Positions 9,158 to 17,419 of a stretch of 64,000 bases of DNA are shown in pieces (the stretch's first letter is position 1; each line of letters starts with the position of its first letter). The stretch spans positions 682,001 through 746,000 of the forward strand of contig CBDFKK010000008.1 of the NCBI GenBank assembly GCA_965248815.1, written 5' to 3'. Made by a program: the position numbers and the translations under genes. The notes under the pieces were generated by a model. It saw nothing but the letters and a program-made list of their open reading frames with translations. It was not told where the DNA came from and made no database searches. The stretch comes from CBDFKK01 sp965248815 (GTDB taxonomy: Bacteria; Pseudomonadota; Alphaproteobacteria; SMXP01).

Positions 9158-9387
9158 AGGGGTCCTAAAGGGCCATAGATATGCAGATCCCGCAACCCTG
9201 CCCTCAGCCGCAGAAAACTAAGCAAAAGGGGCGAAATCCGGTGCGGCTTATGAGCTCAACCTTGTACACTAATCGCCCGTCTGTTTTAAAGAGCGCAGCA
9301 CGCGACCGATCCATTTGAATGTCAGAGGCCTTTTACGCTTGATGCGTTTTATGATCGTTCTGCGTTGTTCACCACTTGAGGCAAAAC

Positions 9388-10599
9388 ATGGCCGTACAAG
9401 ATTCGCCTGACACCAAGCCCGACTACTCGCCCTTCCAATGGGACGACCCTCTTTTGTTTGACGAATCGCTCAGCGAAGACGAGCGCCTCGTGCGCAACGC
9501 CGCGCGCGCCTATGCCCAAGACAAGTTGATGCCCCGGATCGTTGAGGCGAACCGCAACGAAATATTCCACCGCGAAATCCTCAATGAAATGGGCGAGCTA
9601 GGATTTTTGGGCGCAACCATTCCGGAAGCCTATGGCGGCGCCGGCGCTAGTCATGTGGTGTACGGATTAATCGCGCGGGAAATTGAGCGGGTCGATTCAG
9701 GCTACCGCTCGTGCATGAGCGTGCAGAGCTCGCTTGTTATGCACCCCATCAATGCATTCGGAACTGAAGAACAGCGCCGGAAATATTTGCCCAAACTGGC
9801 GAAAGGCGAGATCGCTGGTTGCTTTGGCCTGACCGAACCGGATTCAGGTTCTGATCCCGGATCCATGAAAACGACTGCGAAAAAAGTTGATGGCGGATAT
9901 GTGCTCAATGGCTCAAAAATGTGGATCACGATGTCGCCCATTGCCGACATCGCCGTCGTCTGGGCAAAGCTCGATGGCGTCATCCGCGGCTTTGTGGTTG
10001 AAAGCGATGCCAAGGGTTATTCCGCCCCTAGAATTGAAGGCAAGTTCAGCTTGCGCGCCTCTGTCACCGGCGAAATCGTGCTCGACGACTGTTTTGTGCC
10101 CGAGACCAGTATCTTTCCCACTGTCAAAGGCTTGAAGGGGCCGTTTAGCTGTCTCAACAAAGCACGCTACGGCATCTCTTGGGGCGCCATGGGAGCTGCC
10201 GAGTTTTGTTGGCACGCGGCGCGGCAATATACCCTCGACCGAATTCAATTTGGCCGGCCGTTGGCGGCGACCCAGCTCATTCAGAAAAAACTTGCCGATA
10301 TGCAAACAGAAATTTCGCTCGGCCTGTTGGGCGCGCTTCAATTGGGCCGCATTGTTGACGAAGGCCGCGGCGCACCTGAGGCCATTTCGCTGATGAAACG
10401 CAACAATTGCGGCAAAGCCTTGGACATCGCACGCTTGGCCCGCGACATGCACGGCGGCAACGGCATTGCCGATGAATTCCATGTCATTCGCCACACCATG
10501 AATTTGGAGGCGGTAAACACCTACGAAGGCACGCACGATGTGCACGCCCTCATTTTGGGTCGCGCCCAAACCGGCCTACAAGCCTTTCAATCAGAATAG
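9388..10599 (+). CDS. gcdH: Acyl-CoA dehydrogenase, glutaryl-CoA dehydrogenase-like
   Basis: A 403-residue flavoenzyme. The catalytic base Glu380 lies in NTYEGTHDVHAL, which is the GcdH signature. The carboxylate-binding arginine region reads YRSCMSVQSSLVMHP, also GcdH-specific. LTEPDSGSDP and MWITMSPIAD bind FAD and acyl-CoA. Glutaryl-CoA dehydrogenase oxidises and decarboxylates glutaryl-CoA to crotonyl-CoA. ATG 9388 is preferred because TGAGG lies six bases upstream; a TTG at 9376 is possible. It heads a tight plus-strand operon with YciI (9-base gap), a PaaK-like ligase and an amidase. No other glutarate or lysine genes are present, so a related dicarboxyl-CoA may be the true substrate. 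Confidence 0.92.
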   Translation: MAVQDSPDTKPDYSPFQWDDPLLFDESLSEDERLVRNAARAYAQDKLMPRIVEANRNEIFHREILNEMGELGFLGATIPEAYGGAGASHVVYGLIAREIERVDSGYRSCMSVQSSLVMHPINAFGTEEQRRKYLPKLAKGEIAGCFGLTEPDSGSDPGSMKTTAKKVDGGYVLNGSKMWITMSPIADIAVVWAKLDGVIRGFVVESDAKGYSAPRIEGKFSLRASVTGEIVLDDCFVPETSIFPTVKGLKGPFSCLNKARYGISWGAMGAAEFCWHAARQYTLDRIQFGRPLAATQLIQKKLADMQTEISLGLLGALQLGRIVDEGRGAPEAISLMKRNNCGKALDIARLARDMHGGNGIADEFHVIRHTMNLEAVNTYEGTHDVHALILGRAQTGLQAFQSE

Positions 10600-10608
10600 G
10601 AGACGAAC

Positions 10609-10923
10609 GTGATCTATTGTTTTGTTTGCAAGGATGGGCCTCAGGCCGAGACATTGCGCAAAGATCTACTGCAGCCTCACTTGAAGCATATTGAAAGTGT
10701 GGTGAGCCAATTACCGGTCGCAGGCTATTCCCGCGACGCCGAGGGCAAATTTCTAGGCAGCCTATTAATGATCGAAGCGGAGAACGAAGAAGCGGCCTGG
10801 GATCTGTTCAATCAAGACCCTTATGCCAAGGTCAAGATTTGGGATTCAATCGATGTCTTTCCTTTCAATGCCGTCGCCGGCACCTGGGTCGGCGGCGTGT
10901 CGTGGTTAAATCCGGAGAGCTAG
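10609..10923 (+). CDS. YciI-family protein
   Basis: A 104-residue dimeric ferredoxin-fold protein. It starts with GTG at 10609 behind TAGGAGA. YciI members carry a His-Asp pair in the N-terminal half; here LLQPHLKHIE gives candidate histidines and EAAWDLFNQDPY matches the conserved C-terminal half. The family often accompanies catabolic enzymes (some dehalogenate or rearrange aromatic acids), but general function is unclear. It sits between gcdH and the CoA ligase in the operon, with 9 and 12 base gaps. Confidence 0.85.
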   Translation: MIYCFVCKDGPQAETLRKDLLQPHLKHIESVVSQLPVAGYSRDAEGKFLGSLLMIEAENEEAAWDLFNQDPYAKVKIWDSIDVFPFNAVAGTWVGGVSWLNPES

Positions 10924-10935
10924 TCGACACAAAGT

Positions 10936-12324
10936 ATGGCGCACCCCACATTCTTCGATGCCATCGACCCGGCACAAATGCTCCGTGACTACCCCATCGG
11001 CGCAGACTTCGAAAAGCTATTACAGAAGTTGAGCAGCGACGAATTGCGAGCGCGACAAGACGAGCGGTTTCTACGAGTCGTCAAGCGCGCTTGGGACGTA
11101 CCGTTCTACCGGCGCCATTGGAGCACTCAAGGGCTCGAGCCCGGCGACATTTCGTCTCTCGACGACATCGACAAAATTCCGGTCTATGACAAATCGGATC
11201 TTATGGCGTCGATCGAGCGCAGCCCTCCCTGGGGCGAGTTTCACGGCCTTGATAAATCGCCGGAAGCGCGAGCACCTCATTTTGTTCAAACCACGAGTGG
11301 CACGACGGGCAGTCCGCAAGTTCTTTATTACGGTCCGAAGTCTCGCGAAATGCAAAATTTGCTTCTTGCTCGTCTATACAAACTCCAAGGCATTGAAGCT
11401 CGGGACGTAGTTCACTCTGTTTACGGACACGGCCTCATTAATGCGGGCCACTATGTGCGCGAGACATTTACGCACTGGATGAACGCAACGTTCCTGTCCG
11501 CAGGCACAGGCGCCGAAACGCGCTCTGTCAATCAAGTTCAAGTCATGCAGCAATTTGGCGCAACGGTGCTCGTTGGTTTTGTCGACTACATCAAAAAGCT
11601 TGGCGATGTGGCACGCGAACAAGGATTGACGCCCGGCGAAGACATCAGGATTCGTTTGATCAGCGGTCATTTTGGTTTGGACAGTAAGGAGGTCGTATCC
11701 AACGCCTGGGGCGGTGCCATATGTCTTGATTGGTACGGCGTCGCCGACACAGGAATCATTGCCGGCGAAGGACCGGATCAAGACGGCATGATGGTCATGG
11801 AAGACGCGCAGTTTCTCGAAATCCTCGACATCGACACGGGCTCGCCGGCACCGATCGGCATGGAGGGCGACATGGTGTGCACATGTCTATTTAAAGATGA
11901 TCTTTATCCCATTATTCGTTTCAACACCCATGACGTGTCGGCATTCAAACAAGGCTCGGCGAGTTTCCAACGCATTGAAGGGTTCTTAGGCCGCAGCGAC
12001 AACATGGTGAAACTACGGGGCATCAATGTGTTTCCCCAGGCTATCGGACCGATGTTGGATGGCCACGTGGCATTTGCAGGCGAGTTCATCTGCCGTTGCG
12101 ATCGCGATGAACAAGGTCGTGATGAACTAACAGTCATGATCGAAGTCGCACCTGGCGCGGCACCAAATGAAGACTTGCGCAACGAATTCAAAAAAATTCT
12201 CAAAAATAAAGTCGGTCTTGATTTGGGCATCGAGTTGGCGCGCGTCGGAGAACTGTCTCCGCTTACGGAATTGGAGTCCCGACAAAAACCCATCCGGCTG
12301 ATCGACTTAAGGTTCAAATCATGA
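10936..12324 (+). CDS. PaaK-like AMP-dependent acyl-CoA ligase
   Basis: A 462-residue adenylate-forming enzyme of the phenylacetate-CoA ligase branch. The P-loop TTSGTTGSP binds ATP, DWYGVADTG is the family's A5-type motif, and GRSDNMVKLRGINVFPQ is the hinge and C-terminal lid seen in PaaK and coenzyme F390 synthetase relatives. It probably activates a carboxylic acid to its CoA thioester, in step with the amidase that follows (4-base ATGA overlap) and the acyl-CoA dehydrogenase upstream. The acid substrate is not identifiable; no paaABC genes are present. Confidence 0.88.
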   Translation: MAHPTFFDAIDPAQMLRDYPIGADFEKLLQKLSSDELRARQDERFLRVVKRAWDVPFYRRHWSTQGLEPGDISSLDDIDKIPVYDKSDLMASIERSPPWGEFHGLDKSPEARAPHFVQTTSGTTGSPQVLYYGPKSREMQNLLLARLYKLQGIEARDVVHSVYGHGLINAGHYVRETFTHWMNATFLSAGTGAETRSVNQVQVMQQFGATVLVGFVDYIKKLGDVAREQGLTPGEDIRIRLISGHFGLDSKEVVSNAWGGAICLDWYGVADTGIIAGEGPDQDGMMVMEDAQFLEILDIDTGSPAPIGMEGDMVCTCLFKDDLYPIIRFNTHDVSAFKQGSASFQRIEGFLGRSDNMVKLRGINVFPQAIGPMLDGHVAFAGEFICRCDRDEQGRDELTVMIEVAPGAAPNEDLRNEFKKILKNKVGLDLGIELARVGELSPLTELESRQKPIRLIDLRFKS

Positions 12325-13724
12325 CGGAAGAGATCGTCGCCAGCGGCGTGTGCGGTCTCGCGGAAATTTTTTCCACCGGTAAAGTCTCCTCGGTCGACGC
12401 CACGCAAACATACCTCGATCGGATTGAGGCGCACGATGGGGAGCTCAATGCTTTCATCACGGTAACGGCTGACCTCGCGCTAGAGCAGGCACGTGATGCC
12501 GACAAACGCCTGGCACAAGGCGCACCTCTCAGTTCCCTCGACGGAATTCCGATTGCCATCAAAGACAATATTGATATCGAGGGCGTCGTCACAACAGCTG
12601 GCATCGAGGCCTTGCGCAACAATCTGGCTCAAGAGGACGCCGGCTCGATCAATGCCTTGCGCGCTGCTGGCGCCGTCTTCCTCGGCAAACTCAATATGCA
12701 TGAGGCTGCCTTGGGCGGGATCACCGACAACGTGGCCTACGGCCGGTGCCACAATCCCCATCGGAGGGATTGGACACCCGGCGGCTCAAGCGGCGGATCG
12801 GGCGCGGCGGTTGCCGCAGGCCTCTGCGCCGCAGCGCTCGGCACCGACACGCTGGGTTCGGTTCGTATTCCGTCATCTTATTGCGGCACGGCTGGAATCA
12901 AGCCGACCAACGGGCTGGTCAGTTCACGCGGCGTCACACTCCTCAGCTGGAACTTGGATCATGTCGGCGTGCTGGCGCGGTCGGTTGCCGACCTCGGCGC
13001 GGTCTTGAACGCGATGGCCGAGTTCGATTCCCAGGATGCCCAAGCGCGTGCGGCGCCCAAAGACTTCGACTTGCACCTCGGCAACATTTCCTCTTTAGAC
13101 GGACTAACCCTCGGCCGTGTTGCCGTGGACAAGATTGTCGAGGTCGAGAGCGATATCATGGAGGCCTACCAAAAGGCGATCGCTACGCTAGTCGCATTAG
13201 GCGCCCGGATCAAAGACGTTTCCATGGCGGACTATGATCACGCGTTGATGCGCAAATGGGGCATTCTTATCGTCGAAGCAGAAGCCGCTCTCACTCACGA
13301 GAAAACGCTGACAGACAATCCCGGCGGCTTCACGGACGAGTTGCGCGAGCGGCTCGAATATGGCGCGTCACAAAACTCCCTCCGCCTGGTGCGCGCCTAT
13401 GACATCATTCGCCAAGTCAAGCCGCTGATGCGCGCGTGGATGGACGGCGTCGATGCGCTTGTTCTGCCAACAACGCCTCATACGGCGTTTGATTTCGGGA
13501 ACGGTTCGTCCCTCGATCAAACGGCGTTCACCGCCACGTCCAACTATAGCGGCACGCCCGCAACCGCCGTGCCCATGGGGTTCGCCGCCAATGGCATGCC
13601 CCTTTCGCTGCAGGTCATCGCGCGTGAGTTCGAGGATGCCCTCACCCTGCGCATCGCCGCAGCTTATGAACAAGCCGCGGCGCACAATATGGGACCAAAG
13701 AAGTTTGATCCATCCGCCAGCTAG
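12321..13724 (+). CDS. Amidase (amidase signature family)
   Basis: A 467-residue amidase with the Ser-cisSer-Lys triad: Lys81 in IAIKDNIDI, cis-Ser156 in GGSSGGSGAA and nucleophile Ser180 in TDTLGSVRIPSSYCG. It hydrolyses an amide to acid plus ammonia in the cytoplasm, or acts on related C-N bonds such as carbamoyl groups. Translational overlap with the CoA ligase suggests the freed acid goes straight to CoA activation. It cannot be GatA from context, since no gatB or gatC is near. A short relic of a second copy of this gene is found at 15390-15437. Confidence 0.93.
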   Translation: MTEEIVASGVCGLAEIFSTGKVSSVDATQTYLDRIEAHDGELNAFITVTADLALEQARDADKRLAQGAPLSSLDGIPIAIKDNIDIEGVVTTAGIEALRNNLAQEDAGSINALRAAGAVFLGKLNMHEAALGGITDNVAYGRCHNPHRRDWTPGGSSGGSGAAVAAGLCAAALGTDTLGSVRIPSSYCGTAGIKPTNGLVSSRGVTLLSWNLDHVGVLARSVADLGAVLNAMAEFDSQDAQARAAPKDFDLHLGNISSLDGLTLGRVAVDKIVEVESDIMEAYQKAIATLVALGARIKDVSMADYDHALMRKWGILIVEAEAALTHEKTLTDNPGGFTDELRERLEYGASQNSLRLVRAYDIIRQVKPLMRAWMDGVDALVLPTTPHTAFDFGNGSSLDQTAFTATSNYSGTPATAVPMGFAANGMPLSLQVIAREFEDALTLRIAAAYEQAAAHNMGPKKFDPSAS

Positions 13725-13756
13725 AGCATTTCAGGACTGAAGACCGTCCTGCATGG

Positions 13757-13781
13757 TCAATCAATCCGGCGCATTGATTGA
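13757..13781. repeat. Perfect 8-bp inverted repeat downstream of the amidase
   Basis: TCAATCAA and TTGATTGA flank a nine-base loop, followed at 13795-13808 by a second small hairpin (TCCGG, four T, CCGGA). They lie between the convergent amidase and ABM genes and may end transcription, but neither has a proper T-run tail. Confidence 0.45.
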
Positions 13782-13883
13782 TGGGATGAACGTATCCGGT
13801 TTTCCGGACCTAAAGAGATCACCATTTGACTTCTAAGCTTGACTCTAAACGAGCCAATTGGCGGCGCTGGACATTAAACTTGC

Positions 13884-14405
13884 TCACGTTCTTGCATGAA
13901 TAATGTCATAAAGACGCAGCCTATTGAATTGCACTTCTCCCAAAGCTAATGCCTCGCGAAATATCTCCGTGACATTGCTCTCTTGCATCGCCTTAACGGC
14001 ATCAAGATCCCTGTATTGGGCGTAAACGATGACCCGTTCTCCATCGAGACTCATATAGACGTTTGCAGACATGAAACCCGGGACATCAGCAATGAAGTCA
14101 CGGTGCATCCTGACCAGGATGTCCGCCAATTTCCGCTGATTTTCGGGTAGCACGGTAAAAACATTAATGAGAACAACATAATTGTCATGCTTCGAGATGA
14201 TCGTCTCAAGATCGGAATCTGCCATACTGACGCTTTCGGTTTGAGAATTCTTTCGTTCTTGCAATGCTACAATCGAAGACACGCTTGATAACGTTGCGGC
14301 AGCCACAGCAAATGCCGCACCTCCCGTAAGGCCACGAGCTAAGACCGTTCTTCGATTTTCCGCCGATGCAGCGGGCTGCTTATCCGCAAAGTGCTGACTT
14401 GCCAT
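13884..14405 (-). CDS. Antibiotic biosynthesis monooxygenase (ABM) domain protein with Tat-like leader
   Basis: A 173-residue protein. Residues 1-50 contain NRRTVLARGLTGGAAFAVAAATLSS, a twin-arginine followed by a hydrophobic stretch, which suggests Tat export or a membrane anchor. Residues about 75-170 form a dimeric alpha-beta barrel of the ABM type: VVLINVFTVLPENQRKLADI, then VPGFMSANVYMSLDGERV and a long helix. ABM proteins are usually cytoplasmic cofactor-free oxygenases or haem-degrading enzymes, so an exported form is uncommon. It stands alone between convergent and divergent neighbours. The enzymatic role is unknown. Confidence 0.75.
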   Translation of the reverse strand: MASQHFADKQPAASAENRRTVLARGLTGGAAFAVAAATLSSVSSIVALQERKNSQTESVSMADSDLETIISKHDNYVVLINVFTVLPENQRKLADILVRMHRDFIADVPGFMSANVYMSLDGERVIVYAQYRDLDAVKAMQESNVTEIFREALALGEVQFNRLRLYDIIHART

Positions 14406-14533
14406 ATATTCGCTTCCCGTCAGGACCCGTTCTAAGGGTCAGGTCCAGCCGGGATGGACACGCCTGCGTAAGAACCCCACTCATATGCCGTCGAAACAGA
14501 TGTACGATATTTAGAAGATCGCCGCTGGCTTCA

Positions 14534-15292
14534 TTAATATTCTTCTACGACATATTCAGCCAGTTGAAAGCGGAGGTTTTGGCGACTGTGTTGATGCTGC
14601 ACGACAATGAAATCAGGACCTGTGACCCACGTATCTCCGCTACTACCAAGCTTATAGTGATCGGTCTCAAAGGTACCGGCCGGTACAGTTATGGTTTCTC
14701 TTCCAAGATATTCATTATCCCGTTCTACTAAAGTGCAGGAAGGGCCACGACCGGAACGAGCCGCCGCGCACATGCTGTGTGGTTGGGCGCCGCCTTTATC
14801 ATGGTCGTAGTTGGCCAAAAGCAAGCCATAGGCCGAAATCGGGTATAGCAAAAGCGAAAATTCCGGTGGGACGGTTATTTGTTCAGAATATTGTTCGGCG
14901 AGCGTGTTGACGGTCATGGAAAGGGTCGACTCTTTGATCTGAAATAATGCAGAACCAAAAAACTCTCCCTCTGCGTACAGATGGGTATAGCCATCTAAAG
15001 GGCGAAAATTATGGTCGACCCTCATTATCGTACTATTTTGGCGACTCTTAGGAGTTGTATATTGATACTCTCTCAAAATGCGGGTGCCATCTGATTGAAT
15101 AGAGGTGATCCAACGCGCGTCCCCGCAGTCGCTTCCATCATTCAACGATTCACATGTGTATTGACCTGACAGCGTCCGCACGACCGGAATTGCATTTTTC
15201 GTTTCGCTTTGCTGGGCGTGAAGAACACGAGCATCGGCAAGAACCACTAGAAAGAATACAAGACATGGACTCCATCCAATTAGGTTTCTCAT
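14534..15292 (-). CDS. Secreted protein, DUF3108-like (paralogue of 35338-36021)
   Basis: A 252-residue protein with a clear signal peptide ending ARVLHAQQ. The C-terminal half contains LGRETITVPAGTFETDHYKL, a beta-rich segment also found almost unchanged in the protein at 35338-36021 (VGKETVKVPAGTFETDRY). The VPAGTF motif recalls DUF3108 and related beta-barrel families of the envelope. Four cysteines early on (YTCESLNDGSDCGDARW plus CAAARSGRGPSC) could form disulfides. Its DNA looks more AT-rich than neighbouring genes. Function is unknown. Confidence 0.65.
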   Translation of the reverse strand: MRNLIGWSPCLVFFLVVLADARVLHAQQSETKNAIPVVRTLSGQYTCESLNDGSDCGDARWITSIQSDGTRILREYQYTTPKSRQNSTIMRVDHNFRPLDGYTHLYAEGEFFGSALFQIKESTLSMTVNTLAEQYSEQITVPPEFSLLLYPISAYGLLLANYDHDKGGAQPHSMCAAARSGRGPSCTLVERDNEYLGRETITVPAGTFETDHYKLGSSGDTWVTGPDFIVVQHQHSRQNLRFQLAEYVVEEY

Positions 15293-15772
15293 AGCCTATT
15301 TCCCTTTAGACCGAACGATTGAAGATAGTATTGCCCATTAGAGTTCACTTAGTCGATCAGGTTCGCGATTCTAGATGTTTCCACGCCATCTGACGACATC
15401 GCACACGGCGTTCGATTTCGAGAACGGTTCGTCCCTTCCCGTTCCTCAAATAGCCCGGTGGTACACGTGATTCCCGCCACTCACTCTTTCCTCTATATCT
15501 CTGTCAGAGTGTTGCGTTGACCTAGTGAGCCCGCAACCCAAAGGAGACATTGTGGTCGTTTGATCTCGTCTGCCAGGAACAATTTCAACTCAAAAATCTA
15601 CATCTGGAAAGGGTTAAGGGGGGAAAATCACCATATCCGTAATGAGAGGCGGAAACCGGATCATCACAACAACTAAGGATCACCATCGCGTGCATTCCGG
15701 CGCGATTATCGGTTTTATTCCGCGCGAGGGCTGATATGATGTCGTCGAGAGTTGAAGCCAAGGGATGATAAG
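15293..15772. other. 480-base intergenic region containing an amidase gene relic
   Basis: No intact gene is visible. The only recognisable content is the 48-base amidase relic at 15390-15437. The 3' part leads into the selenoprotein gene and presumably holds its promoter, but I see no convincing -35/-10 pair. Confidence 0.6.
15390..15437 (+). pseudogene. Relic of an amidase gene (about 16 codons)
   Basis: This stretch reads LTTSHTAFDFENGSSL and aligns with LPTTPHTAFDFGNGSSL of the amidase at 13464-13514. At the DNA level a run of about 32 bases differs at only two sites (T/C and G/A). The reading frame is lost soon after, and nothing before it matches. It is best read as the remains of a second amidase copy or of a partial duplication of the neighbouring gene. 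Confidence 0.75.
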
Positions 15773-16372
15773 ATGATGCGTGTTGCTCAATCGCTGGCGT
15801 TAAAACGGCTCAGCCGGTGCTTTGTGGCTCTGATATTTTTGAGCCTGTCTCCGGTGGCATCAGCGCAGGACGCGCAAGCGCCTGAGTGGGCACCGGACGT
15901 TCCCGTCGGCTCGCAGCTTCCAGAATTTTCCGCACAGGATCAGAATGGCGACGTCCGTTCGTTTGCAGATTTGAAAGGCGAAAAAGGTCTCCTTCTGATG
16001 TTCAGCCGCTCCTTCGAGTGGTGACCTTTCTGCAAAAATCAGCTCGTGCAGCTGAATGACATCAGTGACCAATTTGTTGAAGCCGGTGTGAACATCGCCG
16101 CCATCACTTATGATTCAGTCGACACGTTGAAAGGCGTTGAAGCGGAACGCGGAATCACGTTCGACATGCTTCATGATGAAGACGTCACGATCGTGAATAC
16201 CTTTGGTATCCTCAATGAGGACCATGAACCCGGTAGCTTCGCCTACGGCATTCCGCATCCGGGCATTTTCATCATTGATGCGAACGGCGTTATTCAGGCC
16301 AAGTTCGCCGAGGAAGATTACCGCGAGCGCCCCGACCTCGCCGACGTGCTGGCCGCCGTCGGTGCTCTCTAA
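15773..16372 (+). CDS. Secreted peroxiredoxin/thioredoxin-like protein, probable selenoprotein (in-frame TGA at 16022)
   Basis: Reading through TGA 16022-16024 gives one continuous 199-residue frame. Residues 1-30 are a Sec signal peptide ending ASAQ. Next comes an AhpC/TSA-type domain: VGSQLPEFSAQDQNG, LLLMFSRSFEW, then the TGA, then PFCKNQLVQL. In close relatives the position of the TGA is the first Cys of a CPFC redox motif, so the natural reading is a U-P-F-C motif (Sec84, Cys87). The domain continues normally (ITYDSVDTLKGVEAERG, then GIPHPGIFIIDANGVI) to the stop at 16372. ATG 15773 is chosen for its AAGGGATGATAAG leader; a second ATG follows at once. A SECIS-like hairpin lies after the TGA. 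The alternative is a nonsense mutation in a Cys version. Confidence 0.8.
16039..16055 (+). promoter_or_regulatory. Candidate bacterial SECIS hairpin
   Basis: TCAGCT and AGCTGA pair perfectly around the five-base loop CGTGC. The loop begins 21 bases after the in-frame TGA and carries a G at its second position, which meets the published bacterial SECIS pattern (short apical loop with an early G, loop about 16-37 bases from the UGA). Short hairpins arise by chance, so this is supportive only. Confidence 0.55.
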
Positions 16373-16407
16373 AGGTAGGTCCAAAAGCGACAGCTCTTCC
16401 GCTCTCA

Positions 16408-16478
16408 CGAAATTTTCGTCTGCTTCTTGGCGAGAAACAGACGTTTTTGATGGTATCGCTATTATGCAGCTCGTGACC
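16408..16478. repeat. 70-bp repeat copy 1 with terminator-like hairpin
   Basis: Nearly identical to 17264-17335. It contains a 10-bp hairpin (GTCTGCTTCT with AGAAACAGAC, one mismatch, loop TGGCG at 16428-16432) followed by G and five T. It starts 36 bases after the selenoprotein stop and could be its terminator. Confidence 0.75.
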
Positions 16479-16586
16479 CGCAACAGACTCTCGCTCTTCA
16501 TGTTCTCAAATACACGACTTTCGTTCATTTGAAGCGTTCACTTCTACCGCAAGCCCTCCCTACTAAGCCTTGTCCACGGCAGAAGG

Positions 16587-16592
16587 TATAAT
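16587..16592 (+). promoter_or_regulatory. Possible -10 box for the acetyltransferase gene
   Basis: A perfect TATAAT lies 35-47 bases before the candidate start codons of the acetyltransferase. No good -35 box is present at 17-base spacing, so this is weak support. Confidence 0.35.
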
Positions 16593-16633
16593 TGGAGCTT
16601 GACTTATGAGGACGTCTTCAGGTGAGCAAATCT

Positions 16634-17068
16634 ATGACCGAACAAATTAAGATCTGCCGATTGAACAGAAGTGATGCGGATTTACTGGCAACTAGCGATG
16701 CATTTGACCATCAAGTTATTCCTGAACAGTTGGAAGCATTCCTAATAAATGACAATCACGAGATTGTCGCGGCACTCGATGGCGATCGCGTTATTGGCTT
16801 TGCGAGTGGAGTTGTCCTTTTGCATCCGGACAAATCGCCGATTTTCTTCATTGCAGAAGTAGGCGTAAACGAAGGATACCGACGCCAAGGTGTCGGATTT
16901 CGCCTCGTTGAACAAATTATCAGCGTCGCTCGAACAATTGGATGCAGGGGTATTTGGGTGGCAACTAAATCTGACAACAAAGCAGCACGAGCCTTATACA
17001 ACAGCTTGGACGCGCGGGAGACAAATGACATCTCTGTCTATGATTGGGATGGTGCGATGGATGATTGA
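16634..17068 (+). CDS. GNAT-family N-acetyltransferase
   Basis: A 144-residue acetyltransferase. The acetyl-CoA loop reads RRQGVGFRLV, following IAEVGVNEGYRRQG. The N-terminal part (CRLNRSDADLLATSDAFD) and the order of strands recall the AAC(3)-I-like group, but the substrate cannot be deduced. ATG 16634 has GGTGAG eight bases upstream; the GTG at 16622 with GAGG is an equal alternative (148 residues). The gene stands alone between two copies of a 70-bp repeat, so it may be a small inserted cassette. Confidence 0.85.
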   Translation: MTEQIKICRLNRSDADLLATSDAFDHQVIPEQLEAFLINDNHEIVAALDGDRVIGFASGVVLLHPDKSPIFFIAEVGVNEGYRRQGVGFRLVEQIISVARTIGCRGIWVATKSDNKAARALYNSLDARETNDISVYDWDGAMDD

Positions 17069-17366
17069 TGATTGAATACTCATTCTCAGTTTCGTCTGTA
17101 CGTGTCAGAAGTCAGCGTAGCGTCAATTCTTGACCCGTTTCGGTTAATTGTCGCTCAGGGTTTCCTGCTTTTTGTCCGGATTTGGCTAATTTGAGCCGTT
17201 GATGACACCTACCTCGGGCGACCGCTCGACTCCTGAAAGCCGACAGTCGTGCCGCCGCCTTCGCGAAATTTTCGTCTGCTTCTTGGCGAGGAACAGACAT
17301 TTTTTGATGGTATCGCTATGAGGCAGCTCGTGACCGTGAGCTGCCGTCAGCAATTTCCAACTGCGC
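17069..17366. other. Intergenic region after the acetyltransferase
   Basis: About 300 bases with no gene. It holds repeat copy 2 (17264-17335) and leads into the terminator of the convergent PEP-CTERM gene. Confidence 0.6.
17264..17335. repeat. 70-bp repeat copy 2 with terminator-like hairpin
   Basis: Second copy of the element at 16408-16478. The hairpin is preserved with one G-T wobble in place of a pair (GTCTGCTTCT with AGGAACAGAC, loop TGGCG) and is followed by six or seven T (17300-17305). The flanking GATGGTATCGCTAT and GCAGCTCGTGACC are also shared. The two copies are 856 bases apart and flank the acetyltransferase. Confidence 0.75.
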
Positions 17367-17395
17367 AAAAAAGGCGGCCCCGAAGAGCCGCCTTT
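17367..17395 (-). terminator. Rho-independent terminator of the PEP-CTERM gene
   Basis: On the minus strand AAAGGCGGC pairs with GCCGCCTTT around an eight-base loop and ends in a run of six T. It lies 25 bases after the stop of the PEP-CTERM gene. Confidence 0.85.
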
Positions 17396-17419
17396 CAAGT
17401 ATCAGATGAAAAAGAATAG

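Noticed and set aside
9913..10569. Minus-strand open frame inside gcdH
   Set aside because: Antisense shadow of a conserved enzyme; no motif of its own.
16408..17335. Insertion sequence ends around the acetyltransferase
   Set aside because: The repeats are direct, not inverted, and no transposase is present.
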